Assembly: GCF_007997135.1 (NCBI RefSeq)
Contig: NZ_VORU01000010.1
Coordinates: 1 to 64,000, forward strand
Reading direction: 5' to 3'
Length of the DNA: 64,000 nucleotides
Source: Aequorivita lipolytica
GTDB taxonomy: Bacteria > Bacteroidota > Bacteroidia > Flavobacteriales > Flavobacteriaceae
The number at the start of each line of letters is the position of its first letter. Positions within the stretch are counted from its first letter, which is position 1. The translations under genes and the position numbers were made by a program. The notes under the pieces were generated by a model. It ran no database searches and was not told where the DNA came from. It saw only the letters and a list, made by a program, of their open reading frames with translations. Shown here in pieces: positions 1 to 8,153 of the stretch.

Positions 1-40
1 GCTTCAGAAAATCATCTGAAATTAAATCATCTTTCTTCAT
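1..40 (-). CDS. Possible IS256-family transposase, N-terminal fragment (cut by window edge)
   Basis: Thirteen codons lie inside the window, starting at the ATG at 40 on the minus strand and reading MKKDDLISDDFLK. This resembles the N-terminus of IS256/Mutator-type transposases in Bacteroidota, which typically begin MK-x-(D/E)-(D/E)-L-x-(S/N)-D-(D/E)-FLKQF. The body lies to the left of the window, so no DDE residues or terminal repeats can be checked. It could equally be another gene with a similar start. Confidence 0.4.
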   Translation of the reverse strand, partial: MKKDDLISDDFLK

Positions 41-66
41 AAGGTGTAAATATTTAAAATTAAACA

Positions 67-100
67 AAAAATTAGCGGGGGCATGCCCCCGCTAATTTTT
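67..100. terminator. Bidirectional intrinsic terminator
   Basis: A perfect inverted repeat (arms 67-82 and 85-100, loop AT) with a GC-rich core (TTAGCGGGGGC) and A/T runs on both sides. On the minus strand it overlaps the stop codon of the glycosyltransferase gene (99-101) and is followed by TTTTTTGTTT, so it should end that transcript. It also separates the gene from the transposase-like fragment at the window edge. Confidence 0.8.
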
Positions 101-1400
101 AACTTACACACTTTATGAGATAGTCCCTTAAAATTAATGAAGCCATTTGTTTCGTAAGTTCCCTCCTACTATATTTTTCAATGCCTTTAGAAGCAATTTT
201 TAAATTTCCGCTTTTGAATGCTGCGTATAATTGAAGAATTTCGGCTTTCAATTCATCATCATCCCAATAGCTGAAAAATTTACCGGCTTTTGTTTCAGTA
301 ATTATTCCTTCAATATCGCTTTCCTTCGGTCCTAAAGCAATGATTGGTCTTTTAGCTGCTAAATACTCAAAAAGTTTGCCTGGAATAATAGCACGGGTTT
401 CATTACTGTTTATTTCAACAAGAAGCAAAACCTGACTTTTGAGCTGCAGTTTTAGCGCTTCGGAATGGGAAACGTAGCCCAGAAATCTACAATTCGAAAT
501 TAGTTCGAAATTTTTAAGACTTTTTTTCACATCTTCGCTTATGGCTCCAGCAAACTTTAATTGCAAGTCATTTTTGAAAGAAGTATTTTCTTTGCAAATT
601 TCGGAAAGTACTTTCCATAAAACTTCCGGATTTCGTTCACTCAGTAATGAACCAATGTGCGAAATTGAAAAACTAGAATCCTTTTCGAAGTCAATTTCTT
701 CAGAAATTTCGTAACCATTTGTAACAACTTCAATCGGAGTTTCGGTAATCATTTCAAACTCTTTTTTGGTCGTTGGGCTGGTTACGGTAATTATGTCTGC
801 AGATTTTAAAACCAAAGCTTCCAATGCCTTATGTTTTCGTTCCGAAGATTTGTTTAATCGAAGCGATTTATGGTAGTGAATGGTTGTCCACGGATCGCGA
901 AAATCTGCAATCCATTTTACGTTCAATTCTTTTTGAAGCTGCATCCCGATAAGATGAAGGCTATGTGGCGGACCAGTTGTAATTACCACATCCACGGCGT
1001 TTTCAGAAATATATTTTGAAAGGAATTTAACCGAAGGTTTTACCCAGCCCACGCGCGCATCAGGAATAAAAAAATTGCCACGCACATAGAGCATTAACTT
1101 CTCCATCGCAGACACTTGTTTTTTTGAAATAATGCCGCTGCTTATCTGTTTTGTTTTCTCCTTTGAAAAAAGTTTTGCGAAACGATAGGGCTCGTTGATT
1201 GGCTGTTTTATAATTTCAATGTCCGGTGGAATTTCTGAAGAAAAATTTTCATCAATCAAAGGATAATTGGGATTTTCAGGAGCGTAAACAATCGGTTCCA
1301 CTCCAAATTCCTGAAAATATTTTACAAATTTCAACCATCGCTGTACGCCCGGACCGCCTGCTGGAGGCCAATAGTATGTGATTATAAGGGCGCGTTTCAA
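99..1400 (-). CDS. Glycosyltransferase (GT4-like)
   Basis: A 433-aa cytosolic or membrane-associated glycosyltransferase, probably of surface polysaccharide or glycolipid synthesis. The N-terminus LIITYYWPPAGGPGVQRWLK is the donor-side Rossmann start typical of flavobacterial GT4-like enzymes. A C-terminal EYLAAKRPIIALGP segment matches the nucleotide-sugar-binding part of GT-B enzymes, where an E-x7-E pair is usual. The start appears to be TTG (1398-1400): an in-frame TAA lies 15 nt upstream of it, and the first in-frame ATG falls about 100 residues into conserved sequence. It is followed by a strong terminator. Its upstream neighbour on the same strand encodes a YfhO protein, often linked to envelope glycosylation. 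The acceptor and sugar cannot be read from sequence. Confidence 0.85.
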   Translation of the reverse strand: MKRALIITYYWPPAGGPGVQRWLKFVKYFQEFGVEPIVYAPENPNYPLIDENFSSEIPPDIEIIKQPINEPYRFAKLFSKEKTKQISSGIISKKQVSAMEKLMLYVRGNFFIPDARVGWVKPSVKFLSKYISENAVDVVITTGPPHSLHLIGMQLQKELNVKWIADFRDPWTTIHYHKSLRLNKSSERKHKALEALVLKSADIITVTSPTTKKEFEMITETPIEVVTNGYEISEEIDFEKDSSFSISHIGSLLSERNPEVLWKVLSEICKENTSFKNDLQLKFAGAISEDVKKSLKNFELISNCRFLGYVSHSEALKLQLKSQVLLLVEINSNETRAIIPGKLFEYLAAKRPIIALGPKESDIEGIITETKAGKFFSYWDDDELKAEILQLYAAFKSGNLKIASKGIEKYSRRELTKQMASLILRDYLIKCVS

Positions 1401-1429
1401 AACAGGATTTTTAGTTTAGATTATTTTTA

Positions 1430-1524
1430 GTTCCGTTAGGGACTTCATATCGGTTATTCAAACCGACTGACAGTTTTTTTGTGCCTTTAGGTACAACTTA
1501 CCTATGTTTTGTTCCTAAAGGGAC
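1430..1524. repeat. Cluster of three short GTNCC...GGNAC palindromes
   Basis: Three imperfect 14-bp palindromes occur at 1430-1443 (GTTCCGTTAGGGAC), 1481-1494 (GTGCCTTTAGGTAC) and 1511-1524 (GTTCCTAAAGGGAC), with a small CGGTT/AACCG hairpin at 1451-1466 between the first two. They fill the spacer between the YfhO and glycosyltransferase genes. They look like degenerate copies of a REP-like dispersed element; copy number in the genome cannot be judged here. Confidence 0.5.
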
Positions 1525-1530
1525 AGGAAA

Positions 1531-3984
1531 TTATAATTCTTCTTTAACTAAGGAATCATTATTTTTCTTCCGAAAAGCAAAATACAAACCACTCAATACT
1601 ATTAAAAGAAAAACAATACTACTTATTAATGAAATGGTGCTTCCAGTTTGTATTACTTTCGGTTCAAATTTAAATTCTATCTTATTGTTTCCTGAAGGGA
1701 TAACCATTGCTCGCAGCAAATAGTTTGCTCTAAAATATTCAGCTGGTTTTCCATTTATATAAGCATTCCATCCCTTTGGATAGTACACTTCAGAAAAAAT
1801 TGCCAATTGAGCAGATTTAGTTGAAGTTTCATAAACCAACTTGTTTGGTTGATGACTAAATAGTTCAATAGTAGCGGTACTGTCTCTTTCCATTTTTTGA
1901 TTCGGAATCTTCAACAATAATTCTTTATTTACAATGGCAGTCGTTTTAGTGTTCAAACTGTCCAAAAGTTGAATTTCGACGTTTGCATTGTCAGCAGGAA
2001 GCACATTTTCAACAAACCACGCATCGCCGTTTGCATACGGATTACGCTGCGCCACTGCCCCGCCATTTTTGGTTTGGGTAATGATGTAGCGCACATTCAT
2101 CATATTCAGAATTCCGATATTTCCCTTGCTTATATAAAACTCAAACAAATCCTGCATTCTGCCAGGTTTTGCGGCGTGATAACCGCCCAAAGCATTGTGA
2201 TAATAACTAGCCCGCCCACTGTTAAAAGCGTTTGTTGTAGCATCGTAAACACGGTAATGGCCATCGTCTTCCAAAATTTGAATGTCTGCGCCGTTTTTCT
2301 GAAATGGCTCGTCAACTAATCTAGCTTGCACAAAGTCATCTTCATTCACATATCTTCTATTAACGCCCACCAAATCAACCAAAACCAATAGACAAAGTGC
2401 GGCAATAGTAAAACCTTTTTTCAATGTTCCTTTCATTAAAAACCAAAGAACTGCAGCTGTTAAAACAACAAATATTAAAGAGCGAATTGCATCGGAGGTG
2501 AAAAGAGACATTCTATCTTCGCGGATAGCTTCCAAAAACGGTAGTCCCATTTCATCTCTAAAATAACTATCGAAAGGACTGGCAAAATCAAAAAGAGACG
2601 ACTTGAATAGTATGAAAATAAGCGTGAGTCCACCAACTATTCCTGTGGAATAAAGCAAGGCTTTTTTCTTTTCATCTTCCTTTTCAAACTCATTGAAAAA
2701 CTGGTGAAGACCAACAATGGCGAGTATTGGAACAATCAATTCAATAATAACTTGTATTGAAGATACCGCGCGAAATTTATCGTAAAGCGGAACATAATCT
2801 ATAAAAAATTCTGTTAGCCCGCTAAAGTTTTTACCCCACGAAAGAAATAGCGTTAACACAAAGGCTGAAACAACCCACCATTTCAATCTACCTCGGACTA
2901 AAAACAGTGCCAAAACAGCAAGAAATATAATGATTGCACCAATATATGCAGGTGCGCCCACAAAAGTTTGATCGCCCCAATACATCGGGATTTGGCTTAA
3001 AACTTGGTTTGCTTCCTGGGAAGATGCGCCCATTCGCATTAAATTTTCAACAGTTTTTGAATCTTCTGGAAATGCTTCGGACGAACTTCCACCCATAAAA
3101 CGTGGAATAAACAGATTAAAACTTTCCAGTTTTCCGTAGCTGTACTCAGTTATATAATCATAATCAAGTCCTGTTTTATTGTCTTTCGGCGTTCCGTCTG
3201 CATTGATGCTTAATTCTGTTTTTCCGCGGGTAGAAGTATCTGCGTACTCTTTAGTTGCTAAAATATTAGTGGCGTTTAAACCAATAGAAATTATAACCGC
3301 AGCCAGCATAATTCCAACTGCTCTAAAATAATGTGGAAGTATTTTTTTTTGGAAAGCGTCAATTAAATAAACAATTCCAATGATTACTACTAAAAGCATC
3401 AAATAATACGTCATTTGGAAGTGGTTTGCAACCAATTCCAACCCCATTGAAACCGTCAGTAATAAAAAGCCCCAAAGATATTTTCCGCGGAATGTTAGGA
3501 ATATTCCGCTTAATACAAAAGGCATATAAGCAATGGCATGGGCTTTTGCGTTGTGCCCAACGCCCAAAATAATAATCAAATATGTTGAAAAACCGAAAGC
3601 CAAAGCTCCGAGAAAAGCCAGTTTATAGTCTACTTTCAAAACCAAAAACAGAATATACATTCCTATAAAATAAAGGAATAAATAATCTGCCGGACGCGGT
3701 AAAAAGCGAATGGCGAGATCGAGTTGTTTTATGTAATTGTTTGGATATTTTGCACCTAATTGATAAGTTGGCATCCCACCGAAAGCCGCATCGGTCCAAT
3801 AAGTTTCTTCGCCCGTGGCTTTTCGAAAATCATTTTGCTGTTTTGCCATTCCAGTGTATTGCACAATATCACTTTGGAATATTTTTTTTCCCTGCAACAC
3901 TGGGTTGAAATAAGCCAAGGAGGCAATTATAAACAAAACGAAAACAACTAAATGGGGAAGAAATCTTTTATAGTTGGGCTGCAT
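1531..3984 (-). CDS. YfhO family membrane protein
   Basis: An 817-aa integral membrane protein with about a dozen hydrophobic segments between residues 10 and 590, a periplasmic-type domain, and a final TM helix near residues 785-805 followed by a short basic tail. The first extracytoplasmic loop (after residue 30, with QSDIVQYTGM) and GHNAKAHAIAYMPFVL near residue 145 are typical of the YfhO family, GT-C-like membrane enzymes; the Bacillus member takes part in lipoteichoic acid glycosylation. The following gene on this strand is a glycosyltransferase, consistent with a shared role in surface glycan synthesis, though no substrate can be assigned. The length is normal for flavobacterial YfhO proteins. 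The start is the ATG at 3984. Confidence 0.9.
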   Translation of the reverse strand: MQPNYKRFLPHLVVFVLFIIASLAYFNPVLQGKKIFQSDIVQYTGMAKQQNDFRKATGEETYWTDAAFGGMPTYQLGAKYPNNYIKQLDLAIRFLPRPADYLFLYFIGMYILFLVLKVDYKLAFLGALAFGFSTYLIIILGVGHNAKAHAIAYMPFVLSGIFLTFRGKYLWGFLLLTVSMGLELVANHFQMTYYLMLLVVIIGIVYLIDAFQKKILPHYFRAVGIMLAAVIISIGLNATNILATKEYADTSTRGKTELSINADGTPKDNKTGLDYDYITEYSYGKLESFNLFIPRFMGGSSSEAFPEDSKTVENLMRMGASSQEANQVLSQIPMYWGDQTFVGAPAYIGAIIIFLAVLALFLVRGRLKWWVVSAFVLTLFLSWGKNFSGLTEFFIDYVPLYDKFRAVSSIQVIIELIVPILAIVGLHQFFNEFEKEDEKKKALLYSTGIVGGLTLIFILFKSSLFDFASPFDSYFRDEMGLPFLEAIREDRMSLFTSDAIRSLIFVVLTAAVLWFLMKGTLKKGFTIAALCLLVLVDLVGVNRRYVNEDDFVQARLVDEPFQKNGADIQILEDDGHYRVYDATTNAFNSGRASYYHNALGGYHAAKPGRMQDLFEFYISKGNIGILNMMNVRYIITQTKNGGAVAQRNPYANGDAWFVENVLPADNANVEIQLLDSLNTKTTAIVNKELLLKIPNQKMERDSTATIELFSHQPNKLVYETSTKSAQLAIFSEVYYPKGWNAYINGKPAEYFRANYLLRAMVIPSGNNKIEFKFEPKVIQTGSTISLISSIVFLLIVLSGLYFAFRKKNNDSLVKEEL

Positions 3985-4028
3985 AATTGGTCTTGTGAAT
4001 TTGAAGTGGGGAAATTAGGGAAAATTTT

Positions 4029-4066
4029 GGAAACACGAACCACAGCTGAATGGAAACACGAACCAC
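4029..4066. repeat. 15-bp direct repeat in the 4.0-4.17 kb intergenic region
   Basis: GGAAACACGAACCAC occurs at 4029-4043 and again at 4052-4066. Further on, CGTCGTGGGT (about 4133-4142) is partly complementary to the second copy's flank, so the region could form a long imperfect hairpin. No gene is visible in this spacer. Confidence 0.5.
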
Positions 4067-4170
4067 GACGGTTTGAAGCATGACAAAAAAAATAGGACTG
4101 AAGAGAATGCAAACAACGATTACAATTAAAACTCGTCGTGGGTCAAAATGACTTGGTTCGAACCGTCCTT

Positions 4171-4434
4171 TTAATCCACCTCTTCATATTCAACATATTC
4201 CCCAACTTTTTTACTAGATCGGGAATTGGAAGAAGGATTTTTATCAATGGTAATACTTCCCTCTTGTTGTTTCTGCGATTTCATATCTGGATTATTTCCG
4301 AAGAACTGCTCAAACTGTTGTCCAGCTTTTTTCGAAATATAACGCATTAAATAAGGCGTACCCAGCTTAATAAGAAACTTAAGCCCAAAGTATACCAGAA
4401 GAACGATCAATATCGTTTTTAGGAATGTCATCAT
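4171..4434 (-). CDS. DUF4834 family small membrane protein
   Basis: A predicted 87-aa protein with one N-terminal transmembrane helix (TFLKTILIVLLVYFGLKFLI), then a basic segment and an acidic, low-complexity tail ending EYVEYEEVD. This layout matches DUF4834, a family of unknown function almost confined to Bacteroidota. The upstream TTG is less likely than ATG as a start, so the ATG at 4434 is chosen; a second ATG follows directly at 4431. It is divergent from the outer-membrane protein gene at 4541. Confidence 0.8.
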   Translation of the reverse strand: MMTFLKTILIVLLVYFGLKFLIKLGTPYLMRYISKKAGQQFEQFFGNNPDMKSQKQQEGSITIDKNPSSNSRSSKKVGEYVEYEEVD

Positions 4435-4540
4435 AACGGTCAAATTATTTTCAAAAATAAGGATTGATGCAGAAAAAGACGAATATTGACTATTAAATTA
4501 ATGGTAAAATCTTATATCTTTGAGCTAAACCCAACATTCC

Positions 4541-5521
4541 ATGAACATCAAACTTCCCTTTCTATTTCTGCTGTGTTTTATAACCTTTTCAAATGTTTCG
4601 GCACAATACACAGAAATGATAAACACAAACCGCCCGGGTGGCTCGCAAGGTGCATTTTCTGTAGGCACCAATGTGCTTCAGATTGAAACCGGATTTAGTT
4701 ACGGAAAGGAAAAACACGAACTTCTGAAAACTGAAACTAACGGTTTTGCAATAGATTATTCAGTGCGTTATGGTATACTAAAAGAACGTCTGGAAGTGAG
4801 CCTTATGGGAGAGTTTCAATCAAATTCGGTTACTGATAATCGCTCAACACTTGTAAGGGAATACAATCTTTCAAACTTTAAAAGTAATACACTGGGAGCG
4901 AAATATTTAATTTACGACCCGTACCGAAAACGTGATCTTCAAGGCCCAAACCTCTATAGTTGGAAGGCAAATAACAAAACACAGTGGGCAGATTTAATTC
5001 CAGCCATTTCAGTTTATGCAGGCGCCAATGTAGATTTTGCCGACAATCCTTTCACACCGGAAGCTGAAAGTACGATAAGTCCAAAGTTGGTGCTTTCTAC
5101 CCAAAATAACTTTATTGGCGGATGGGTATTTGTAACCAATATTATAATAGATAGGGTAACAACAGATTTTCCTACCTATGGCTACATTCTAACCTTAACA
5201 CACGCAACCAATAGATATTTTTCTGTATTTCTTGAAAACCAAGGTTTGAAAAGTGATTTTTATGCAGACCAATTGCTTCGTGGCGGTGCGGCTGCCCTTA
5301 TTAATCAAAATTTACAGGTTGATCTTTCACTTACTTATAGCTTTAAAGATACACCATCAAAATTCTATGGCCGTGCTGGATTGGCATATCGTTTTGATAT
5401 GCACGATAAAGATGAATATTTGGAAGATGACGCCAATAAAAAATCAAAAGACAAAAAAGATAAAGACAAAAAAGAAGAACGTCAAGACGAATTAGAATTG
5501 GATGGAAATGGCGAACAATAA
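4541..5521 (+). CDS. Outer-membrane transporter-like beta-barrel protein
   Basis: A 326-aa protein with a Sec signal peptide (about residues 1-21, ending VSA-Q) and amphipathic strands consistent with an outer-membrane barrel. The N-terminal TNRPGGSQGAFSVGTNVLQIETG stretch, split by strands, resembles the MetA-pathway phenol-degradation/transporter family, which carries this name without a proven substrate in Bacteroidota. The C-terminal 35 residues are an unusual charged tail rich in K, D and E. A Bacteroidota -7 box TATCTTTG lies at 4515-4522, 19 nt before the ATG. The gene ends 10 nt before the start chosen for the GNAT gene, so the two are probably co-transcribed. Confidence 0.75.
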   Translation: MNIKLPFLFLLCFITFSNVSAQYTEMINTNRPGGSQGAFSVGTNVLQIETGFSYGKEKHELLKTETNGFAIDYSVRYGILKERLEVSLMGEFQSNSVTDNRSTLVREYNLSNFKSNTLGAKYLIYDPYRKRDLQGPNLYSWKANNKTQWADLIPAISVYAGANVDFADNPFTPEAESTISPKLVLSTQNNFIGGWVFVTNIIIDRVTTDFPTYGYILTLTHATNRYFSVFLENQGLKSDFYADQLLRGGAAALINQNLQVDLSLTYSFKDTPSKFYGRAGLAYRFDMHDKDEYLEDDANKKSKDKKDKDKKEERQDELELDGNGEQ

Positions 5522-5531
5522 CGTTTTAAGT

Positions 5532-6650
5532 ATGATTACAGTTAAAGAACTAACCTCAAAAAGTGATCTCAAAAAGTTTGTCACTTTTCCTTTTAAACTT
5601 TACAAAGATAGCAAATACTGGGTTCCACCATTGATTAAAGACGAAATGGAAACTTTAAACCCTGAAAAAAATCCAGTTTTTAAAAACGCTGAAGCTTGGT
5701 ACTACTTAGCGTATAAAAATGATGAAATAGTTGGGCGAATCGCCGTTATTCTGAACCATTTCGAAGTAAACGAACAAGGCAAGAAAAAAATTCGTTTTGG
5801 TTGGCTGGACATGGTTGATGATATTGAAGTAACCAAAGCCCTGCTTGAAAAAGTATATGAAAAAGGCCGCCAACAAAACCTAGAATATGCCGAAGGCCCC
5901 GTAGGTTTCAGCAACATGGAAAAAGCCGGAATCCTAACAATGGGTTTTGAGGAAATGAATACGATGATTACTTGGTATCATTTCCCCTATTACGCCGAAC
6001 ATTTGGAAACACTCGGTTATGAAAAGCAGGCAACTTGGGTGGAATATAGGCTCGAAATACCCGATACTATTTTTGAAAAGGTTTCAAAATTTTCCAAAAT
6101 TATACGGGAACGCTATAAACTTTCTGTGATTCGTTTTAAAGGCAAAAAAGAAATTCTTCCTTATGTGGATGATATGTTCGGTTTATTGAATAAAACGTAC
6201 AATACGCTTCAGACTTTCGTGCCAATTCAGCAATATCAAATTGATTATTATAAAAAGAAATATTTCAGCTTTATCCATCCAGACTACATTTGCTGTATAA
6301 AAGATGAAACCGGAAAACTGATTGCTTTTTCCATTGTGATGCCTTCCTTTTCAAAAGCACTGAAAAAGGCGAATGGGAAACTGTTTCCGATTGGCTGGAA
6401 TTATATACTTCAAGCACAGAAAAAGAACGATACCGCCGCTTTTTATTTAATAGGAATAGATCCCGAGTATCAAGGAAAGGGAGTTACCGCAATTATTTTT
6501 GAAGAAATGCAATACCTTTTCAACTCAAAAGGAATACATACTGTGGAAACAAATCCTGAATTAAAGGAAAATACAGCTGTGCAGTTGCTTTGGAAGGATT
6601 ACAATCCTGTGCAACATAAAGAGCGGAGTACTTTTAGGAAGGATATTTAA
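5532..6650 (+). CDS. GNAT-fold N-acetyltransferase-like protein
   Basis: A 372-aa protein. The N-terminus has FVTFPFKLYKDSKYWVPPLI, a hallmark of a GNAT-related family common in Bacteroidota; the C-terminal half has a likely acetyl-CoA region, FYLIGIDPEYQGKGVTAIIF, with the Q-x-x-G-x-G/A-like pyrophosphate loop (QGKGVTA). The open frame extends to an ATG at 5502, but that overlaps the upstream gene and adds a non-conserved leader, so the ATG at 5532 is preferred. The substrate is unknown. It is followed by a strong hairpin shared with the convergent gene. Confidence 0.8.
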   Translation: MITVKELTSKSDLKKFVTFPFKLYKDSKYWVPPLIKDEMETLNPEKNPVFKNAEAWYYLAYKNDEIVGRIAVILNHFEVNEQGKKKIRFGWLDMVDDIEVTKALLEKVYEKGRQQNLEYAEGPVGFSNMEKAGILTMGFEEMNTMITWYHFPYYAEHLETLGYEKQATWVEYRLEIPDTIFEKVSKFSKIIRERYKLSVIRFKGKKEILPYVDDMFGLLNKTYNTLQTFVPIQQYQIDYYKKKYFSFIHPDYICCIKDETGKLIAFSIVMPSFSKALKKANGKLFPIGWNYILQAQKKNDTAAFYLIGIDPEYQGKGVTAIIFEEMQYLFNSKGIHTVETNPELKENTAVQLLWKDYNPVQHKERSTFRKDI

Positions 6651-6651
6651 T

Positions 6652-6682
6652 AAAAAATCCACCCAAAAAAGGTGGATTTTTT
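6652..6682. terminator. Bidirectional intrinsic terminator
   Basis: A 12-bp perfect stem (AAAAAATCCACC at 6652-6663 and its complement at 6671-6682) with flanking A and T tracts. It lies between two convergent genes and should serve both. Confidence 0.9.
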
Positions 6683-6710
6683 CAATATATAAATACTCAG
6701 TTTTTAAAAT

Positions 6711-7970
6711 CTACTCTCCCATTGCCTCTATAAGAGCCGCAGAAAGACGCTTATAAGTTCCATTCTCCAATCGCTCGCGGATCGCTGAAAACGCTTCCAA
6801 AGTTTCATCAATGTCTTGTATTGTGTGCGTAGCTGTTGGTATCATTCTTAAAAGAATCAGTCCTTTCGGGATTACCGGATAAACAACGATTGAGCAGAAA
6901 ATTCCGTGGTTTTCACGTAGGTCTTTTACTAACGCCATAGCTTCTGGAATGCTTCCTTTTAAATAAACCGGAGTCACGCAACTTTGGGTTGTCCCAATAT
7001 CAAAACCTCTCTTTTTAAGTCCGCCTTGCAGGGCATTTACATTTTCCCAAAGTTTTTCTTTTAATTCGGGCATCGTACGAAGCATATCCAAACGCTTTAA
7101 AGCACCTTCCACCAAAACCATTTGTAATGATTTCGCAAACATTTGCGAACGCAGGTTGTATTTTAGGTAATTCATTATCTCTTCATCACCAGCAATAAAT
7201 GCTCCCGTGCTTGCCATAGATTTTGCGAAGGTTGCAAAATAAACGTCAATTCCGTCCTGAACGCCTTGCTCCTCGCCTGCTCCGGCACCTGTTTTTCCAA
7301 GCGTTCCGAAACCATGGGCATCATCCACGAAAAAGCGAAAATTGTATTTTTTCTTAAGTTCTATAATTTCTTTCAATTTTCCCTGCTCACCGCGCATTCC
7401 GAAAACACCTTCGGAAATAAGAAGAATTCCACCGCCAGTTTTCTCGGCAACTTTAGTAGCACGCTGTAGGTTCTTTTCGATACTTTCCATATCGTTGTGC
7501 CTATAAGTGAAGCGTTGCCCCAAGTGAAGGCGAACCCCATCAATAATACAAGCGTGGGCATCAACATCATAAACGATTACATCGTCTTTTGAAACCAAGG
7601 CATCTATTGTTGAAACCATTCCTTGATAACCAAAATTTAAAAGATAAGCAGCTTCCTTATTTACAAATTCTGCAAGTTCTCTTTGAAGTTGCTCGTGAAG
7701 ATCCGTGTGGCCGCTCATCATTCGCGCGCCCATTGGGTAGGCAGAACCCCATTTTTGTGCGGCTTCGGCATCTACTTTTCTAACTTCGGGATGATTGGCA
7801 AGGCCTAAATAATCATTAATACTCCAAGTGATTACATCCTTTCCCTTAAACTTCATTCGGTTGGAAATTGGACCTTCCAATTTTGGAAATACAAAGTAGC
7901 CTTCCGCTTGTTCGGCCCATTTTCCTAACGGACCTTTATCTTTATAGATTTTATCGAATAAATCTTTCAT
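6711..7970 (-). CDS. Alpha-oxoamine synthase; probable cysteate fatty acyltransferase (capnine synthase)
   Basis: A 419-aa PLP enzyme of the alpha-oxoamine synthase family (serine palmitoyltransferase, BioF, Kbl). Visible are the substrate-site SINDYLGLANHP, the PLP contacts FVDDAHGFGTLG, and FATFAKSMAS with the likely Schiff-base lysine K250. Family members join an amino acid to an acyl-CoA or acyl-ACP with loss of CO2. A serine palmitoyltransferase homologue has been shown in Flavobacterium johnsoniae to use cysteate to make capnine, the sulfonolipid base tied to gliding. The adjacent cysteine-synthase-like gene would supply cysteate, which favours that role over sphingolipid synthesis; serine palmitoyltransferase remains possible. 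A terminator separates it from that neighbour, so it probably has its own promoter; a possible -7 box TAATTTTG lies at 7996-8003 on the minus strand. Confidence 0.8.
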   Translation of the reverse strand: MKDLFDKIYKDKGPLGKWAEQAEGYFVFPKLEGPISNRMKFKGKDVITWSINDYLGLANHPEVRKVDAEAAQKWGSAYPMGARMMSGHTDLHEQLQRELAEFVNKEAAYLLNFGYQGMVSTIDALVSKDDVIVYDVDAHACIIDGVRLHLGQRFTYRHNDMESIEKNLQRATKVAEKTGGGILLISEGVFGMRGEQGKLKEIIELKKKYNFRFFVDDAHGFGTLGKTGAGAGEEQGVQDGIDVYFATFAKSMASTGAFIAGDEEIMNYLKYNLRSQMFAKSLQMVLVEGALKRLDMLRTMPELKEKLWENVNALQGGLKKRGFDIGTTQSCVTPVYLKGSIPEAMALVKDLRENHGIFCSIVVYPVIPKGLILLRMIPTATHTIQDIDETLEAFSAIRERLENGTYKRLSAALIEAMGE

Positions 7971-8053
7971 TAAATCTTTTGTTAAAAATGTGCGACAAAA
8001 TTAATTAAATTATAATTAGATTATAGTTTTTAGACGTGAGATTTTAGACAGGT

Positions 8054-8086
8054 TTTGTAGGCTCGCGATAATCGCGAGCCTACAAA
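8054..8086. repeat. Perfect 15-bp palindromic hairpin, REP-like
   Basis: Arms at 8054-8068 and 8072-8086 (TTTGTAGGCTCGCGA and its complement) with a 3-nt loop. It is far more GC-rich than its surroundings and lies next to, but separate from, the terminator at 8090-8120. This is the look of a dispersed extragenic palindrome rather than a gene-specific signal. Confidence 0.55.
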
Positions 8087-8089
8087 CAA

Positions 8090-8120
8090 AAAACCGACTG
8101 AAATGTATTCAATCGGTTTT
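8090..8120 (-). terminator. Intrinsic terminator after the cysteate-synthase-like gene
   Basis: Read on the minus strand, AAAACCGATTGAA (8120-8108) pairs with its imperfect complement at 8102-8090, followed by TTTTTTGTTTG. One mismatch in a 13-bp stem. Confidence 0.75.
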
Positions 8121-8153
8121 CTAAATCGTAAATCTAAAATCGCATATCGTAAA

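Noticed and set aside
1481-1723. 80-aa plus-strand frame over the spacer and the end of the YfhO gene
   Set aside because: It overlaps the real YfhO coding region on the other strand and runs through the palindromic repeats; no protein features.
6711-7970. Kbl (2-amino-3-ketobutyrate CoA ligase) or BioF
   Set aside because: Family motifs alone fit, but there is no tdh or bio gene nearby, and the adjacent CysK-like gene favours the cysteate pathway. Not fully excluded.
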